Assembly (NCBI GenBank): GCA_963675135.1
Contig: OY776119.1
Location: 73,277,727 to 73,341,726, forward strand
Direction of reading: 5' to 3'
Source: Galeopsis tetrahit
Lineage: Eukaryota; Streptophyta; Magnoliopsida; Lamiales; Lamiaceae
Length of the DNA stretch: 64,000 bases
The notes under the pieces were generated by a model. The model had not been told where the DNA came from. It saw only the letters and a list, made by a program, of their open reading frames with translations, and did not search any database. Position 1 is the first letter of the stretch, and the number at the start of each line of letters is the position of its first letter. The position numbers were made by a program, and so were the translations under genes. Shown piece by piece: positions 10,677 through 20,989 of the stretch.

Positions 10677-11733
10677 GGGTAGGGCTGCTGTGTACTCAAA
10701 TACACGGTGTACTTGAGTCCAGCTATATAAGAAATATAAATTATATATAGGATAAATAATAAAAAACTTAACACAAGTCTTTGTAGCCTAGTGGTTAACC
10801 TTGATTGTGCAATTAATAAAAAAAAAAATTAGCAAACAATTTTTTTTATAATGAAAATTTTATTTTAGCAGTTTTAGTGCAATTAATAAAAAAAAAATTA
10901 GCAAACAATTTTTTTTATACATTATAAAAGAGTGCAAGTACTAGTAATATCATTAATTGCACTTACTAATAATATTATTAATAGTAATAAAACTGCAAGT
11001 AAAAAAATAATAAAACGTGTAAAATTAATAACAATTTTTTTAAAAAAATTTTGCACCAGTTTTTCTAAATTATGAAAGTGCAAGTACAAATAAACAAAAT
11101 GTGTATCATTAGCATACACTTTTCAATTATAATATCATACATTTTTCAATTATAATAACATACATTTTTCATTAATATATAACTTACACTTTTCATTAAT
11201 AGAACATACATTTTTTAGTTATAATATCATACACTTTCCATTAAATATATCATACAATTTTTACTTATAATAACATACATTTTTTATTAAATATATCATA
11301 CACTTCGCAGTTATAATAACATACACTTTTTATTAATAAAACATACACTTTTCATTAATAGATCATACACTTTGCAGTTATAATAATATACACTTTTTAT
11401 TAATATATAACTTACACTTTTCAGTTATAATATCATACACTTTTTAGTTATAATAACATACACTTTTCATTAAAAATAATGTTGCACTTTTCAATATAGT
11501 AACATACACTTTTTATTAAAAAAATAAAGATACACTTTTTAGTTATAATAACATACACTTTTTTAAAAAAAAAAAATCGAAAAAAAAAATCGAAAAAAAA
11601 AAATCAAAAAAAAAATCGAAAAAAAAAAAAAAAAAAAATCAAAGTTTGACCGTTGACCGGTCAACGGTCAACATTTGACTAGTAAAAGTCTACTCAAGTA
11701 CATGGTGTACTTGAGTACATACAAGAATTTGGC
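10677..11733. mobile_element. 1.06-kb insertion with 9-bp TSD (non-TIR MULE candidate)
   Basis: The 9-base word GAAAATTAA flanks the block (10668-10676 and 11734-11742). Copy B has a single GAAAATTAA with nothing inserted (26663-26671), so this is a transposition into A after duplication. A 9-bp target duplication points to the Mutator superfamily. The terminal bases are not inverted repeats, but a subterminal inverted pair exists (TGTACTTGAGTCC near the left end and GTACTCAAGTACACCATGTA reverse-complemented near the right). The interior holds the repeat array at 11100-11565 and no coding capacity. Confidence 0.7.
11100..11565. repeat. Degenerate array of AACATACACTTTT units
   Basis: About a dozen loose units of 'cataCACTTTTcattaatataa' and 'agttataataacataCACTTTT' follow each other with variable length (about 25-45 bp). 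It is inside the 10677-11733 insertion and precedes A-rich, AAAAAATCG-containing sequence. Confidence 0.75.
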
Positions 11734-11744
11734 GAAAATTAATG

Positions 11745-11968
11745 TGTAGTCCAGAGAAAGCAATCTCATCGAAAAATAGAAGGTTTTGAAGACCATTTAC
11801 CACCCAAATTAAAAAGCTCTTTGCGAGTGGTAATAGTATCGGTGAGCAGCTTGAAACCTTGATGAGCATCAACTATCTCAACAATGGTTATTGCACCGAG
11901 CAAAGAAAACACTATTTCACTAACTTCAGCAGATTCATGAAACAACTACATCAGTTGATGGGGGCCTG
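11745..11968 (-). pseudogene. NhaD-type Na+/H+ antiporter fragment (copy A)
   Basis: Minus strand, in pieces of two frames: APSTDVV, then HESAEVSEIVFSLLGAITIV, then EIVDAHQGFKLLTDTITTRK, then, after a further frame change, LIWVVNGL. From memory, plant plastid NhaD antiporters (NHD1) carry the near-identical block 'HELAEVSEIVFFLLGAMTIVEIVDAHQGFKL.TD.ITTRKP..LLWVVG'. Frame changes and the absence of the rest of the membrane protein make this a captured, dead fragment. The same fragment is in copy B. Confidence 0.65.
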
Positions 11969-12099
11969 TCAAATAACATTTGAATTTGCTTTATTTAGTG
12001 AGATGAGAATGACAAAATATTATTACCAATTAAATTTTAGAGGCATATATATAAAGTTGTAATACACATGGCAATCGGGTTGAAGAGTATTAAATCGGA

Positions 12100-12381
12100 G
12101 TAATGATTTATTGTCAGTGCTCCAGTTCCAGGCTTCCAGCAGTTGCAAAAATAGCAAGAGCTTTCGCGAGATTGATCTTTGTATTGGTTAAAATCTGGAA
12201 GTTTAGAGTTGGCAAACAAAGATCGATCTGGCGATTTAGCGTTGCGCAATCGAAGATCTCTATTGCAGAAAATACCCAAAAATCCTTTCCAGCGATTTAG
12301 CGTTGCGCACGGTGGAGAGCGGCGAGGCAAAACCCTAGATCGAATAAAGAAGGAATCGATTGGAGAATAAATGTATACCAA
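12100..12381. repeat. GC-richer patch with 18-bp repeat
   Basis: GCGATTTAGCGTTGCGCA occurs at 12231-12248 and 12292-12309, within a patch less AT-rich than its surroundings. Read on the minus strand it resembles a 5' leader (TCTAGGGTTTTGCC is typical of plant leaders), so it may be the promoter side of the minus-strand gene fragments to its left. No protein was recognised. Confidence 0.35.
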
Positions 12382-12527
12382 CCACGTGTGGCTTTCCAGA
12401 TCATATTTTGTGTTGGAGTGGAGTAGAGTAATAAAATGACATGTGTAACTAAATTTTTAAAATGACACGTAGGCGAAATGACTCTTAGAGCGACAATTCA
12501 GAAGAAATGAACTCCCTATTAGTAATA

Positions 12528-12560
12528 CTAGTTTTGTGCCCGTGCATTACTGTGGATAAT
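12528..12560 (-). mobile_element. Possible Helitron 3' terminus, minus strand
   Basis: Read on the minus strand the sequence contains GCACGGGCACAAAACTAG followed by T, resembling the CTRR terminus and the GCACGGG-rich hairpin of many plant Helitrons. The hairpin complement is weak here, and the 5' end was not found. Confidence 0.35.
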
Positions 12561-12959
12561 TTTTAATAGAAATTGTAAAAGAGTAAGTTAATGTCCTTTT
12601 ATACAAAAAAATATTTAAAAATCTTAGAGTTTCTTACCTATCTTTCATAATATACTTGCATCAAATAGATTATTCATAAAGAACAGTAAATTTAATCATG
12701 TAAATGTAAAGTAAATGAAAACTATGTTCTTTCACCTCTATTCAATTTCTGAGCCTCTCAATTCTCATTATTAAACATAACCTATAAATTACAAATAACA
12801 ATGAGGTTTTGGAAAAGGAATAAATGGCCATCAGATAATGCCTTTAAAAGATCATGTCCAGTCTCTTGAAGTGTCAAATTCACTGGCCAAGAACGCAACT
12901 AACTATTTATTCCTCAACTGCAGTCATAGAGTTTGAAAGACACTGCCAAAATTCATATA

Positions 12960-13241
12960 TTCCCTCTGTCCTTAAAGGGCGTCCCAACATTATTTACACA
13001 TTCCAAAAAAGAAAATAACTCACATAATTTTTATTCTTACAACATTCATCTAATTTCAAAAATGTCACTCTATTTGGGCCCACAATTTAATATCTCTCTT
13101 CACTTTAGTCAAATCTCATTCACTTTAGTCAATAAATTACCAATAATACCCCTCATTTATTTCACCATACACATCACTATATTTCATCTTCTTAATCTCT
13201 GTGCCGGTCAAACCATGCACAAAATTTTGGGACGGAGGGAG
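12960..13241. mobile_element. Stowaway-like MITE
   Basis: The left end TTCCCTCTGTCC and right end GGGACGGAGGGAG are inverted Stowaway termini, flanked by TA at 12958-12959 and 13242-13243. Its 282 bp falls in the usual size range. The interior is non-coding. Confidence 0.8.
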
Positions 13242-13450
13242 TATATTATATAAGAATGTAAGATCAGTTTATCATTATGAATTATTGACTTGTGTAATCA
13301 AATTTCCTAATTGCTGAAAAAACATATATTAAAAGGGGTATTTTTTTTTTTTGTATAATGTATAAACTTTGATAAACTAAGGAGAAAATTTGAAAATATG
13401 ATGTAGTGATTTTATTCCAAAATGTAGAGAAAGACTAATGGTTCAATTAC

Positions 13451-13535
13451 CTGGCCCATTGTAACATCGCCATTCTTGGTAGAAATTAATTCTTCTTGCG
13501 ACAAAAGTTCCTTCAATAGTTGTCTCCTCTCAAAG
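13451..13535 (-). pseudogene. Unidentified exon
   Basis: On the minus strand an AAAACAG acceptor, 85 coding-like bases (FERRQLLKELLSQEELISTK, then NGDVTMGQ) and a CAG/GTAATT donor can be seen. It lies outside the duplicated segment and upstream, in the minus sense, of the exon at 10331-10239. It might be an earlier exon of the same broken gene. Product unknown. Confidence 0.4.
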
Positions 13536-13545
13536 CTGTTTTATA

Positions 13546-14563
13546 TCAGTGAATACAATTGTGCCTGAGTCAGATCACCATCAAAATTTATTTCTTGCAA
13601 GTTAATCAGTATGAGAAAAAGGTGGAAAAAACCAACCATCGATTCTTGCAAAATCAAGTTAGGAATCATAATTTTAACATTTACAATACACAACAAATAT
13701 GTTGAATGTATCATCATATAAGCATATACATATTTATTCAGTTTGGTCATCTTATGATGTAAATTCAAATGTAATCAAGAATCAATATGTTTCTGAAAGA
13801 ATTCAAAAGTTATTTCTAGAATATTCTAGGCTTCACAACTGTTAATTTATATATTAAGAAAAAACAATCCAAAAGGTATATTACATAGGAAAGCTACTTC
13901 AAGGAAGACGCAAGAATATTATCCTTTATCGAAATATCGTATCTTCACTGCAGTTGTAGGTGAAGGCGTGAAGCACATGCCTCTACAACTGAAAAATATT
14001 TTCACAGTTTTGGTAATGTGTAGCAGAATTGTGAATTCCATGAATTTACCGCTAACCTATTATTAAAAAATATAGTACATAAACTCAGTTCAATAATCTT
14101 TCAGTTGTTAAAGAAAATATCAAATAAAATACACATCTCCAATGTTAATTTCAAAAAAATGAAATTATATTGGCCACAATAGGCAACCTGCACAGTTTGT
14201 GAAGGTACACATAATTTTTTTTTTATTTCAGCAGCACAATCCCCACTCAAACCAATTGATCATGAAAATTAGCAGAGACCAAACCAACCAAATGAAAAAA
14301 CAAAAGAGAAATCAAACAAAATAACTCTCCTAAACTCAAATCACCAAATTCTACATAAACAATTTTTTTCTCTTTTTGAAGAAAAGAGAAAATAAACTAA
14401 TCAAGAAAATCCGAAGAATTCAATAACATATTAACATCAAACCTGCGTGCAGGACACAATAAATTCGTTAACAATGGACATATGGAAAAGGCCAAACTAC
14501 TTAGATATGTTGTGTTAGCCAAAAGAATGTGATCACAACTCTCCTTCATTTTAGAATATGTTA
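13546..14563. other. No supported gene
   Basis: AT-rich sequence. Some short minus-strand open patches exist, but none has recognisable homology or a convincing splice structure. Confidence 0.45.
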
Positions 14564-14731
14564 CATATTTGGCCTTGGAGAGCTTTTAGAAGAGCTCTCC
14601 AAGTGGGAGCTGTCCAAGCTAAATTGCACTTGGAGAGCCCTCCAAGTGCAAAAAGGGCTCTCCAAGTGCAATTTAGCTTGGACGGCTCCCACTTGGAGAG
14701 CTCTTCTAAAAGCTCTCTAAGGCCAAATATA
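14564..14731. repeat. 168-bp hairpin with 78-bp arms
   Basis: Arms 14564-14641 and 14654-14731 are reverse complements with only about two mismatches by eye, around a 12-base loop. The outer ends are ATATTTGGCCTTGGAGAGC and its complement. Inside each arm GCACTTGGAGAGCCC makes nested palindromes. A foldback MITE of the hAT or Mutator type is likely, but a transcript would form a long near-perfect duplex suited to Dicer-like processing. It is followed by a (TA)n run at about 14742-14760. Confidence 0.8.
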
Positions 14732-14760
14732 TAGTAGTAGTATATATATATATATATATA

Positions 14761-15708
14761 AATTCAATTTCAAGTACCTTATACTATCTCTTGTAATATA
14801 ATTCAGAGGTTGCAAGTCTAAGGCACCTCATTTCATATTATCAGAATTATTTTCTTATTCATCTTAACTCGCGCACAAATGCATGCACTGGGGTCCAAGT
14901 ATTAGCAAAGTCAAAAGATCGAAACACCTCTTAAAACGTTTAGTTACCCAACCAACTTTCCGTTGTTTTACTTATATATTCAATATTCAGACAGAAAGAA
15001 AATACAATACATAAAAGGAAATTCAAGAAGATTCAGTTGACTGACCTCTTTAACACTGAAGGCTACACCAACTACCTTTAGACTCTCCATCTAGAATTGT
15101 TAAAATGGCTCCAATTTCGACATTGAATGTCGTGACCTATATATGTATCACGAAACATTATCATAAGCAAAGACAAAATCTTCAATCACATAAATTATTG
15201 TTTTTACAGAGCTTATTACCAAGGACAACATCAGTGGCCATGCACGTGACATGGAAATTTGATATTTTCTTCCAATATTCTGGAATTTAAACTGTTTTTT
15301 TATATAGAAACAATTGTTCTTAAAAACCTAGAAAAAAAAAATTATTATCTCACATATGTAAATTCCTCGAATAAAGGTTATAGATGTATGCTTGTATATT
15401 TAGTGAGATTGAAAGATTTAAAAATAAATTAGCTAGGCATAGAATGAACAAATATAAAAACATTTATATACCTTAGCATTAAAATGGAACTTGAATACGA
15501 TCGACAACCTTAGATTCCACTCATGATACCTTCATCACTTTCAAGAAAAACTAAAACACAGAAATAAATTATCAAGAGGATGAAAATAAACATATTAGGA
15601 GAAATGCTTACTTAAAATTTGAACTTTAAGAATCCATCTTGTGGGCTCGATCTTCCTCAAATCCACCGCCATGACACTGACATTGCTAGTCTTGAATAGA
15701 GAGCATAC
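14761..15708. other. No supported gene
   Basis: AT-rich intergenic sequence. It ends at the target duplication of the element at 15719-17318. Confidence 0.45.
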
Positions 15709-15718
15709 ACATTGGCTA

Positions 15719-15823
15719 GAGAAAAAAGTCGTTTTGGTCCCACCTACCACGCACCCTCATTTTTTTAGTCCCATGACTTTCACATTTAGTCCCAATAGGT
15801 TAAATTTTATCACATTTGGTCCC
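15719..15823 (+). repeat. Pack-MULE left TIR
   Basis: This is 105 bases matching the reverse complement of 17214-17318 with scattered mismatches (for example TTTAGTCCC against TTTGGTCCC). It begins GAGAAAAAAG immediately after the target duplication. Confidence 0.75.
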
Positions 15824-16046
15824 CGAATTGTGCAAATTTTGAAATTTCGTCCCAGCCCCGTTAAGTTTTAACGGACAGACTCACGTGCCCATCACGTGGC
15901 CGTCAATTATTAACTTTCACCCCCAAATCAAAGTTCACCCTTAACAAAAATTCCAAATCATTTCAAAACCCTAAAATGGCGGCCAAAATCCCCAAATTAA
16001 AAAAAACCAAGCCCCCGCCGCCTTCACCTGCAAGGACGCCGCCGCC

Positions 16047-17168
16047 GTGCTCTCGACGACGCTCTATCCGCCTCCACGACGTCGTTTCCGGTGGCTGCCA
16101 AAAGATATTCTAGTCGGGAATCCGGAACCCTTATGCTGCAGTTCCTTCAACCTCATTACTGTACTTCACCACCAACAATTCCAAAATTCATTTGAAAAAT
16201 TCAACCCTCAGATCCCAAAATCATGTTCAAACTTCAAATTCATTTCGATAGCTACGCACTGCCGGAAGCCCCACCTCATCAACTTCAAATCGCCCAACCT
16301 CTACCCGGAGTCCTTCACCTGGGACCCTAAATCCGACCATTTCGTTGTCGGTTCCCTCCGCCACCGCAAACTCATCTCCGTCTCCGATGCAGGCGTCGTC
16401 TCCACCCTTCTCTCCGATGATTCACTCCCCTCCAATTCCAGCTTCCTCGGCATCTCTCTCGATCCACGCCGCCACCGCCTTCTTGCCGTCGTCCACCGCC
16501 TTTCCCCTCCCTTCTCCGCCCTCGCCTCCTACGACCTCCCTACCTTCCGCCAGCTATTCCTCGCCCCACTCGACGATCTTTTTCCCTCTCCAGTCCTCGC
16601 CAACGACGTCGCGTTCGATTACTCCGGCAACGCTTACGTCACCGACTCAGCGAACGACGTCGTCTTCAAAGTTAGCGAACAAGGCGAGGCGACGATCTTA
16701 TCAAGATCTCGGGTCTTCAAACCCGACGCGGTCGACGACACTGTACCGTATAAGAACTGCGGATTAAACGGCGTCGTTTACAACTCGAAAGGATATCTCT
16801 TGGTAACACAATCAAACACCTACAGGCTATTCAAAGTCAACGTCGATGACGGAACGGCGAGGCAGGTGATTTTGAACAAAGCCCTAACGGCGGCTGATGG
16901 GATCGCCGCCAGGAAGGACGGCGTCGTTTTGGTTGTGTCGAAGCATAAGCTGTATTTTATCAAGAGTGACGACAGCTGGAGCCAGGGAGCAGTGTTTGAC
17001 GAAACTGCCCTCGAGGAGGAGAGGGCGTATGTGTTATATGGGCACATCGACGAGGGCATGATGGGGAATTTAGAAAGGGGTGAATTTAGCATAGTGGAAG
17101 TAACGTCAGAGGTGGAGGGCAAAGATGAGAAAGTGTCAATTTTCGCTCCAAAAGGAAAGAAGAATTAA
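16047..17168 (+). CDS. SMP-30/NHL beta-propeller-like protein, captured
   Basis: An uninterrupted frame of 373 codons inside the Pack-MULE, visibly GC-richer than its surroundings. From about residue 80 it reads as a calcium-dependent phosphotriesterase/SMP-30 or NHL-type propeller. Landmarks are NLYPESFTWDPKSDHFVVGS, ANDVAFDYSGNAYVTDSAND (about 190-210), GLNGVVYNSKGYLLV, TAADGIAARKDGVVLVVS and FDETALEEERAYVLYG. I recall a plant family of this type (Arabidopsis At2g01410, 'NHL domain-containing'), unverified. Odd points: no in-frame ATG exists near the start (the frame opens at a GTG), and the ATG at 15976 is in another frame and stops within about 45 codons. The first ~80 residues look unlike the family. 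It may be an untranslated capture or need an unseen exon; the propeller part itself is intact. The substrate is unknown. Confidence 0.6.
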   Translation: MLSTTLYPPPRRRFRWLPKDILVGNPEPLCCSSFNLITVLHHQQFQNSFEKFNPQIPKSCSNFKFISIATHCRKPHLINFKSPNLYPESFTWDPKSDHFVVGSLRHRKLISVSDAGVVSTLLSDDSLPSNSSFLGISLDPRRHRLLAVVHRLSPPFSALASYDLPTFRQLFLAPLDDLFPSPVLANDVAFDYSGNAYVTDSANDVVFKVSEQGEATILSRSRVFKPDAVDDTVPYKNCGLNGVVYNSKGYLLVTQSNTYRLFKVNVDDGTARQVILNKALTAADGIAARKDGVVLVVSKHKLYFIKSDDSWSQGAVFDETALEEERAYVLYGHIDEGMMGNLERGEFSIVEVTSEVEGKDEKVSIFAPKGKKN

Positions 17169-17213
17169 CGGGACTAAAAACGCTAACAGTTGACTCACGG
17201 TTTGACTAACGGT

Positions 17214-17318
17214 GGGATCAAATGTGATAAAATTTAACCTATTGGGACTAAATGTGAAAGTCATGGGACCAAAAAAACGAGGGTGCGTGGCAGGTGGGAC
17301 CAAAACTCCCATTTCCTC
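17214..17318 (-). repeat. Pack-MULE right TIR
   Basis: Reverse complement of the left TIR. It begins GAGGAAATGGG on the minus strand and is followed by the target duplication ACATTGGCTA. Confidence 0.75.
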
Positions 17319-17328
17319 ACATTGGCTA

Positions 17329-18340
17329 CTAAGATAAATCTTGTAAAATTTTCAACTTATTTGGCAACAAAAATAAATATTGTAAATAAAGAAAAAATGT
17401 GTATAGAATTCAGAACCTCATCTAGTGTTATGGGAACATCAAGATTTGCAGCTTATGCATGTAGTTGGTGTGATTGTATCTAGAAGCGGGACTTCTCCAT
17501 CAAAAACTTCGGCGACAATGCCTGCTCAATCTCCACTGCAATAACTGAAAGATAATATAAAGACACAATATTCATTGTCATTTGAAATTGAAAAGACACA
17601 TAATTAATGAAAAATAAGAACTCAAAGGTTGGAGCCTAATAGACATGTGGCGAAAGAGAGAAATATAAAATTGACACATGGCAAACTGGAGAGACATATA
17701 AATTGACACATGGCGAAATTATAGGTACCTTCAATTCCATGTCGTGGCCTATTATACCAACAAAAATAGAGGGAACGAAGGGCTGTACTTACTGAACAAA
17801 GTGAAAGGTAAAGAATTAACTTAACATTAGAATTAGAATTAGAATTACTGGGACTAAAGCCAAGTCATAATGAATTAGCAAAAGCTCCTACAGTACTTGA
17901 TAGTTTCCTGCGGAGTCAAGATGAAAAAATTGAAGGAAAAAATTTCATGTCAAATGCTCATTCTTTTTCCTTTTCCCATGTACATATCTGACAGAAAAAC
18001 TGAACTTTGGTGAAGATTTCAATTAATTTGAAATAGATCATGAATGCAGAATCAGTGAATTCCATGGAATACTGGATTCACCAAGTTTCAATACTAAACC
18101 TCTCAGATGTAATACAAAACCAATACAAAAGGTGATCAGCACCTGCACCAATGGGATGACAGCAAGCCGCTCGCGCGACCAGCAGGATAACCCTCCAAGA
18201 ACACTTCAGCCATCAATCCAAGGTCCACGAATTTCGACTCACTTTAGCCGATCAAGAAGGATAAGCTTTTTGTGGCTGAATGTGGTCTTGAATCAAATTG
18301 ATGAACTTGGATAGGGAGTAATCAAAGAAGCAATTGTACT
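17329..18340. other. No supported gene
   Basis: Contains GC-richer patches at 17470-17550 and 18130-18320 with short minus- or plus-strand open stretches, but I recognise no protein. A small repeat of ATTGACACATGGC(A/G)AA units lies at about 17670-17716. Confidence 0.4.
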
Positions 18341-18344
18341 TAAT

Positions 18345-18910
18345 ATTACGACGGCCTTAATGTGGTCCGAGCAGTTTTCGGCCACCCTAGACCGCGGCCG
18401 AACGCTGCAATTTACGACGGCCTTAATATTTAAATATTTTATATTTCTTTAATAATTATTATGGATCAAGGTTATTTTATATTACTACATCCAATAATAT
18501 ATGTTACTATAGGTTATAATGTGAGTTACTTAATCAATAAAAATTCTAGAAAAAAAATACTACATAAAAGAATCGGTATTACTATATAAAAAATTATATA
18601 TTACTATACACTACAGTTTGAATTACTACATTGAATATGCATTTGTTACTATATGTAACTTTATCAAATGATTTGCATTGCAACATGGTTATTGTGTTTA
18701 CTACATGCGATAATATATGTTACTACATATTATAATGTGAGTTAATACATTAACAAAAACATTAGAAAAAAACGTGTTACTAAATAAAAGTATTTGTATT
18801 ATTATATAAAATAGTTTTTTTTATTACTACATAAAATAATGTGTGTTACTACATATTACAATTTGAATTACTACATTTAATATTCCGCGTTCGACAATAA
18901 AATAAAAGAT
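18345..18910. repeat. TTACTACAT-type degenerate repeat
   Basis: It starts with a doubled TTACGACGGCCTTAAT (18348-18362 region and 18412-18427), enclosing a GC-rich patch. Then follow some 400 bases in which TTACTACAT, TGTTACTA and ATAATGTGAGTTA recur at loose intervals. No coding content. Confidence 0.6.
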
Positions 18911-19654
18911 AAAAAAATCACAAAAACTGGTAAAATAAATGAGTTAAAATTTTTGGTCAAAATTAAAACACAAGCGGGCCAGTTGACAAATAAATTAAGA
19001 ATTAACCTAAATGAATTAATGGTGGCCCAATAATATACTGTATATTTTCAGCCCATTGACTTAATAAGTCAATATTTTCAGTTACTTAATTGATCAATTT
19101 TGCATGTATGCAATATTGCATATAAGTTTTTGTGTTATATTATAATTTTGAAAGCTTTTCATAAAAAAAAAATGTTTAATTGCCCACCAAAATATTTTGG
19201 CATTATGGTCTGAAACACCAAAGTACACAGTTAAGCTAAGCTAAAACCATTCAGGTCTTGTTCAAAGAATATGTTCCAGAGAGGTGTGGAAAAAACTTAA
19301 TTCATTCTTTAGCTTAATAAGCCCAAAAAATAAAAACTAATGTGACATACAGTATGTTTAACAACATATGCACTAACAGGTTTTGTGATCACATATTGAA
19401 GAATTCGATACGAGCATATAAACTAGTCCCATAGCCAAGAATTGACACATGAAATACGAGTTAAATATGTAAAGCAAGTAGGGCCAAAAGCAACACAAAA
19501 TAAAGCCCCACTGATTCATTCATTCCATAATTGCAGTTCAGACTGTTCAGTAGCTAGCATACAAAAGTCAAAGAAAATCTGGAATGGAAATAGCAGGCAG
19601 CTTCCTAGTTTGTTTTCTTAAGATAGATAGATAGATAGGATAATACTAGAATTA

Positions 19655-19931
19655 CTACTGATTTTTTCCTGCAAGTTGTTCTTCTTTGTGCTGAAGCAGC
19701 TGTTCAAGTGCCTCCAACTCCAACGCATGCTTCTTATCAAGTTCTGCCAAAAGCTGTGTTGTCATTTCGACTATAACTTCCTTTTCCCTCTGTCATCATC
19801 GATCAAACATAGGAGTATTAAACACCAACAACATGTTGCTATTATTATTATTATAACATTAATAGAAATGAATATTGGACCTTTTGTTCATCAACAAGTT
19901 TCATCATGTTTTCACCAACCTTCATCTCCTC
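19655..19931 (-). pseudogene. IDN2/FDM-like coiled-coil exons (copy B)
   Basis: Same two minus-strand exons as 4710-5061: 19931-19881 and 19789-19655, the latter ending in TAG. Relative to copy A, a 78-base in-frame segment (26 codons) between two CTCCA words has been deleted from the second exon, removing the part around LQIRGLVGVLKFMMDEG. The frame stays open and the last residues differ (LAGKNQ). The XH domain is absent, as in A. Confidence 0.5.
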
Positions 19932-20989
19932 CTGCACAAACGTACTAGCTAGGTCAATTTAACTGTTTACACAGCTTTTTCTCAGATAAATTTACATAAA
20001 CAATCTTCCTGTAACAACAATGATCCCAAAGTCCATTTTCCAAACCATGTATGCAGAGAGTTTGCTACTTCACATGAAAATAAGTATACAAAATGAGATG
20101 AAGATAATGACCCTGTATGGCTGTATCTACCGGGTTATAAACATGAAAAAACCAAATCAAATAGTACAAATTTTGATCAAATCTAACTTTAATATCCCCA
20201 AAATCAAAACAAAAATCACCCATTCAAAACTCAAAACATATATATACAGAAAAGCAAACCACAACCCAAATCATCTGAATCAGGGTTAATCCCCTGGAAA
20301 TTAAGCTACTGATTGAAGTATGTATTTATTCAAAGAAAATCTAGAAATAGCTTAATAGTTTTCTAATTTAGAACTAGTTGTGTTATCGAGATAGAAGTCA
20401 TAAAATTACTGCTGAATCATATCAGGATTAGGGCAAATTCTAACAACCTTTCTTTATACATACCTGATTAAATGAAAAAAAACAGCGCTTCAAAATTTAA
20501 CCAAATCCAATTCTCCCTTTTAAAACTCAAACTAGTATGTATGAAAAATGCATATCAGAACACATAATATATAGAGGAAGAATAAGAGTCCAGTCAGGAG
20601 TATACGTGTTGCCAGTAGAATGTACGGGCAGAAGTTAAATACGTGTTGCCAGTAGAATGCAGGGCATCATGCAAAACCAATGTAACTCGTATAATCAGTA
20701 GTCAGTAAATTAATTTTTACTAAATTAATTAATTTTTATATTGATGGATTGGAAACAAAATCAATTTTCATGAATTTTATTGATAGGAATTTTGAGGTTA
20801 CATATGAAAAACACACCATTGTATCTTTGTATCCGACTAAACAAATTAATCAGTTGATAAAATCGATGATTGGAATTTAAATTTAAGAATATCAAAAAGC
20901 CACTTGAATATTCTAAATAATTATGAAATGAAATATATAAAAAGATTGTTCAAAGTTTTTTTTTTAAAAACATATATTGTGTTGCATTA
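19932..20989. other. Non-coding part of copy B
   Basis: Aligns to 5062-6430 of copy A. It contains two units of the TATACGTGTTGCC repeat near 20600-20660. No gene is supported. Confidence 0.5.

Larger units (their letters stand above)
4243..12079. repeat. Segmental duplication copy A
   Basis: This segment matches 19133-27003 in the same orientation and order: the same GATA microsatellite (4678-4695 and 19623-19640), the same gene fragments and the same right end ACATGGCAATCGGG. The right boundary is sharp at 12079. The left boundary is near 4243, where both copies read TTTTGAAAGCTTTTC. Differences are scattered substitutions and indels plus several large insertions private to one copy. The offset between copies is about 14.9 kb. 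Confidence 0.85.
15719..17318. mobile_element. Pack-MULE-like element
   Basis: A ten-base direct repeat ACATTGGCTA (15709-15718 and 17319-17328) flanks a 1600-bp unit whose ends are 105-bp inverted repeats, 15719-15823 and 17214-17318. They share GTTTTGGTCCCACCT, CACGCACCCTC, CCCATGACTTTCACATTTAG and TAAATTTTATCACATTTG. A 9-10-bp target duplication with TIRs of this length is the Mutator signature. The element contains no transposase but encloses an intronless host-like reading frame, which defines a Pack-MULE. Confidence 0.75.

Noticed and set aside
14529..14720. 63-codon plus-strand frame
   Set aside because: It runs through the hairpin arms and is a by-product of the palindrome.
16345..16767. 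Alternative-frame 140-codon protein, Ser/Pro-rich
   Set aside because: It is a shadow of the propeller frame in GC-rich sequence. Only the main frame shows family motifs.
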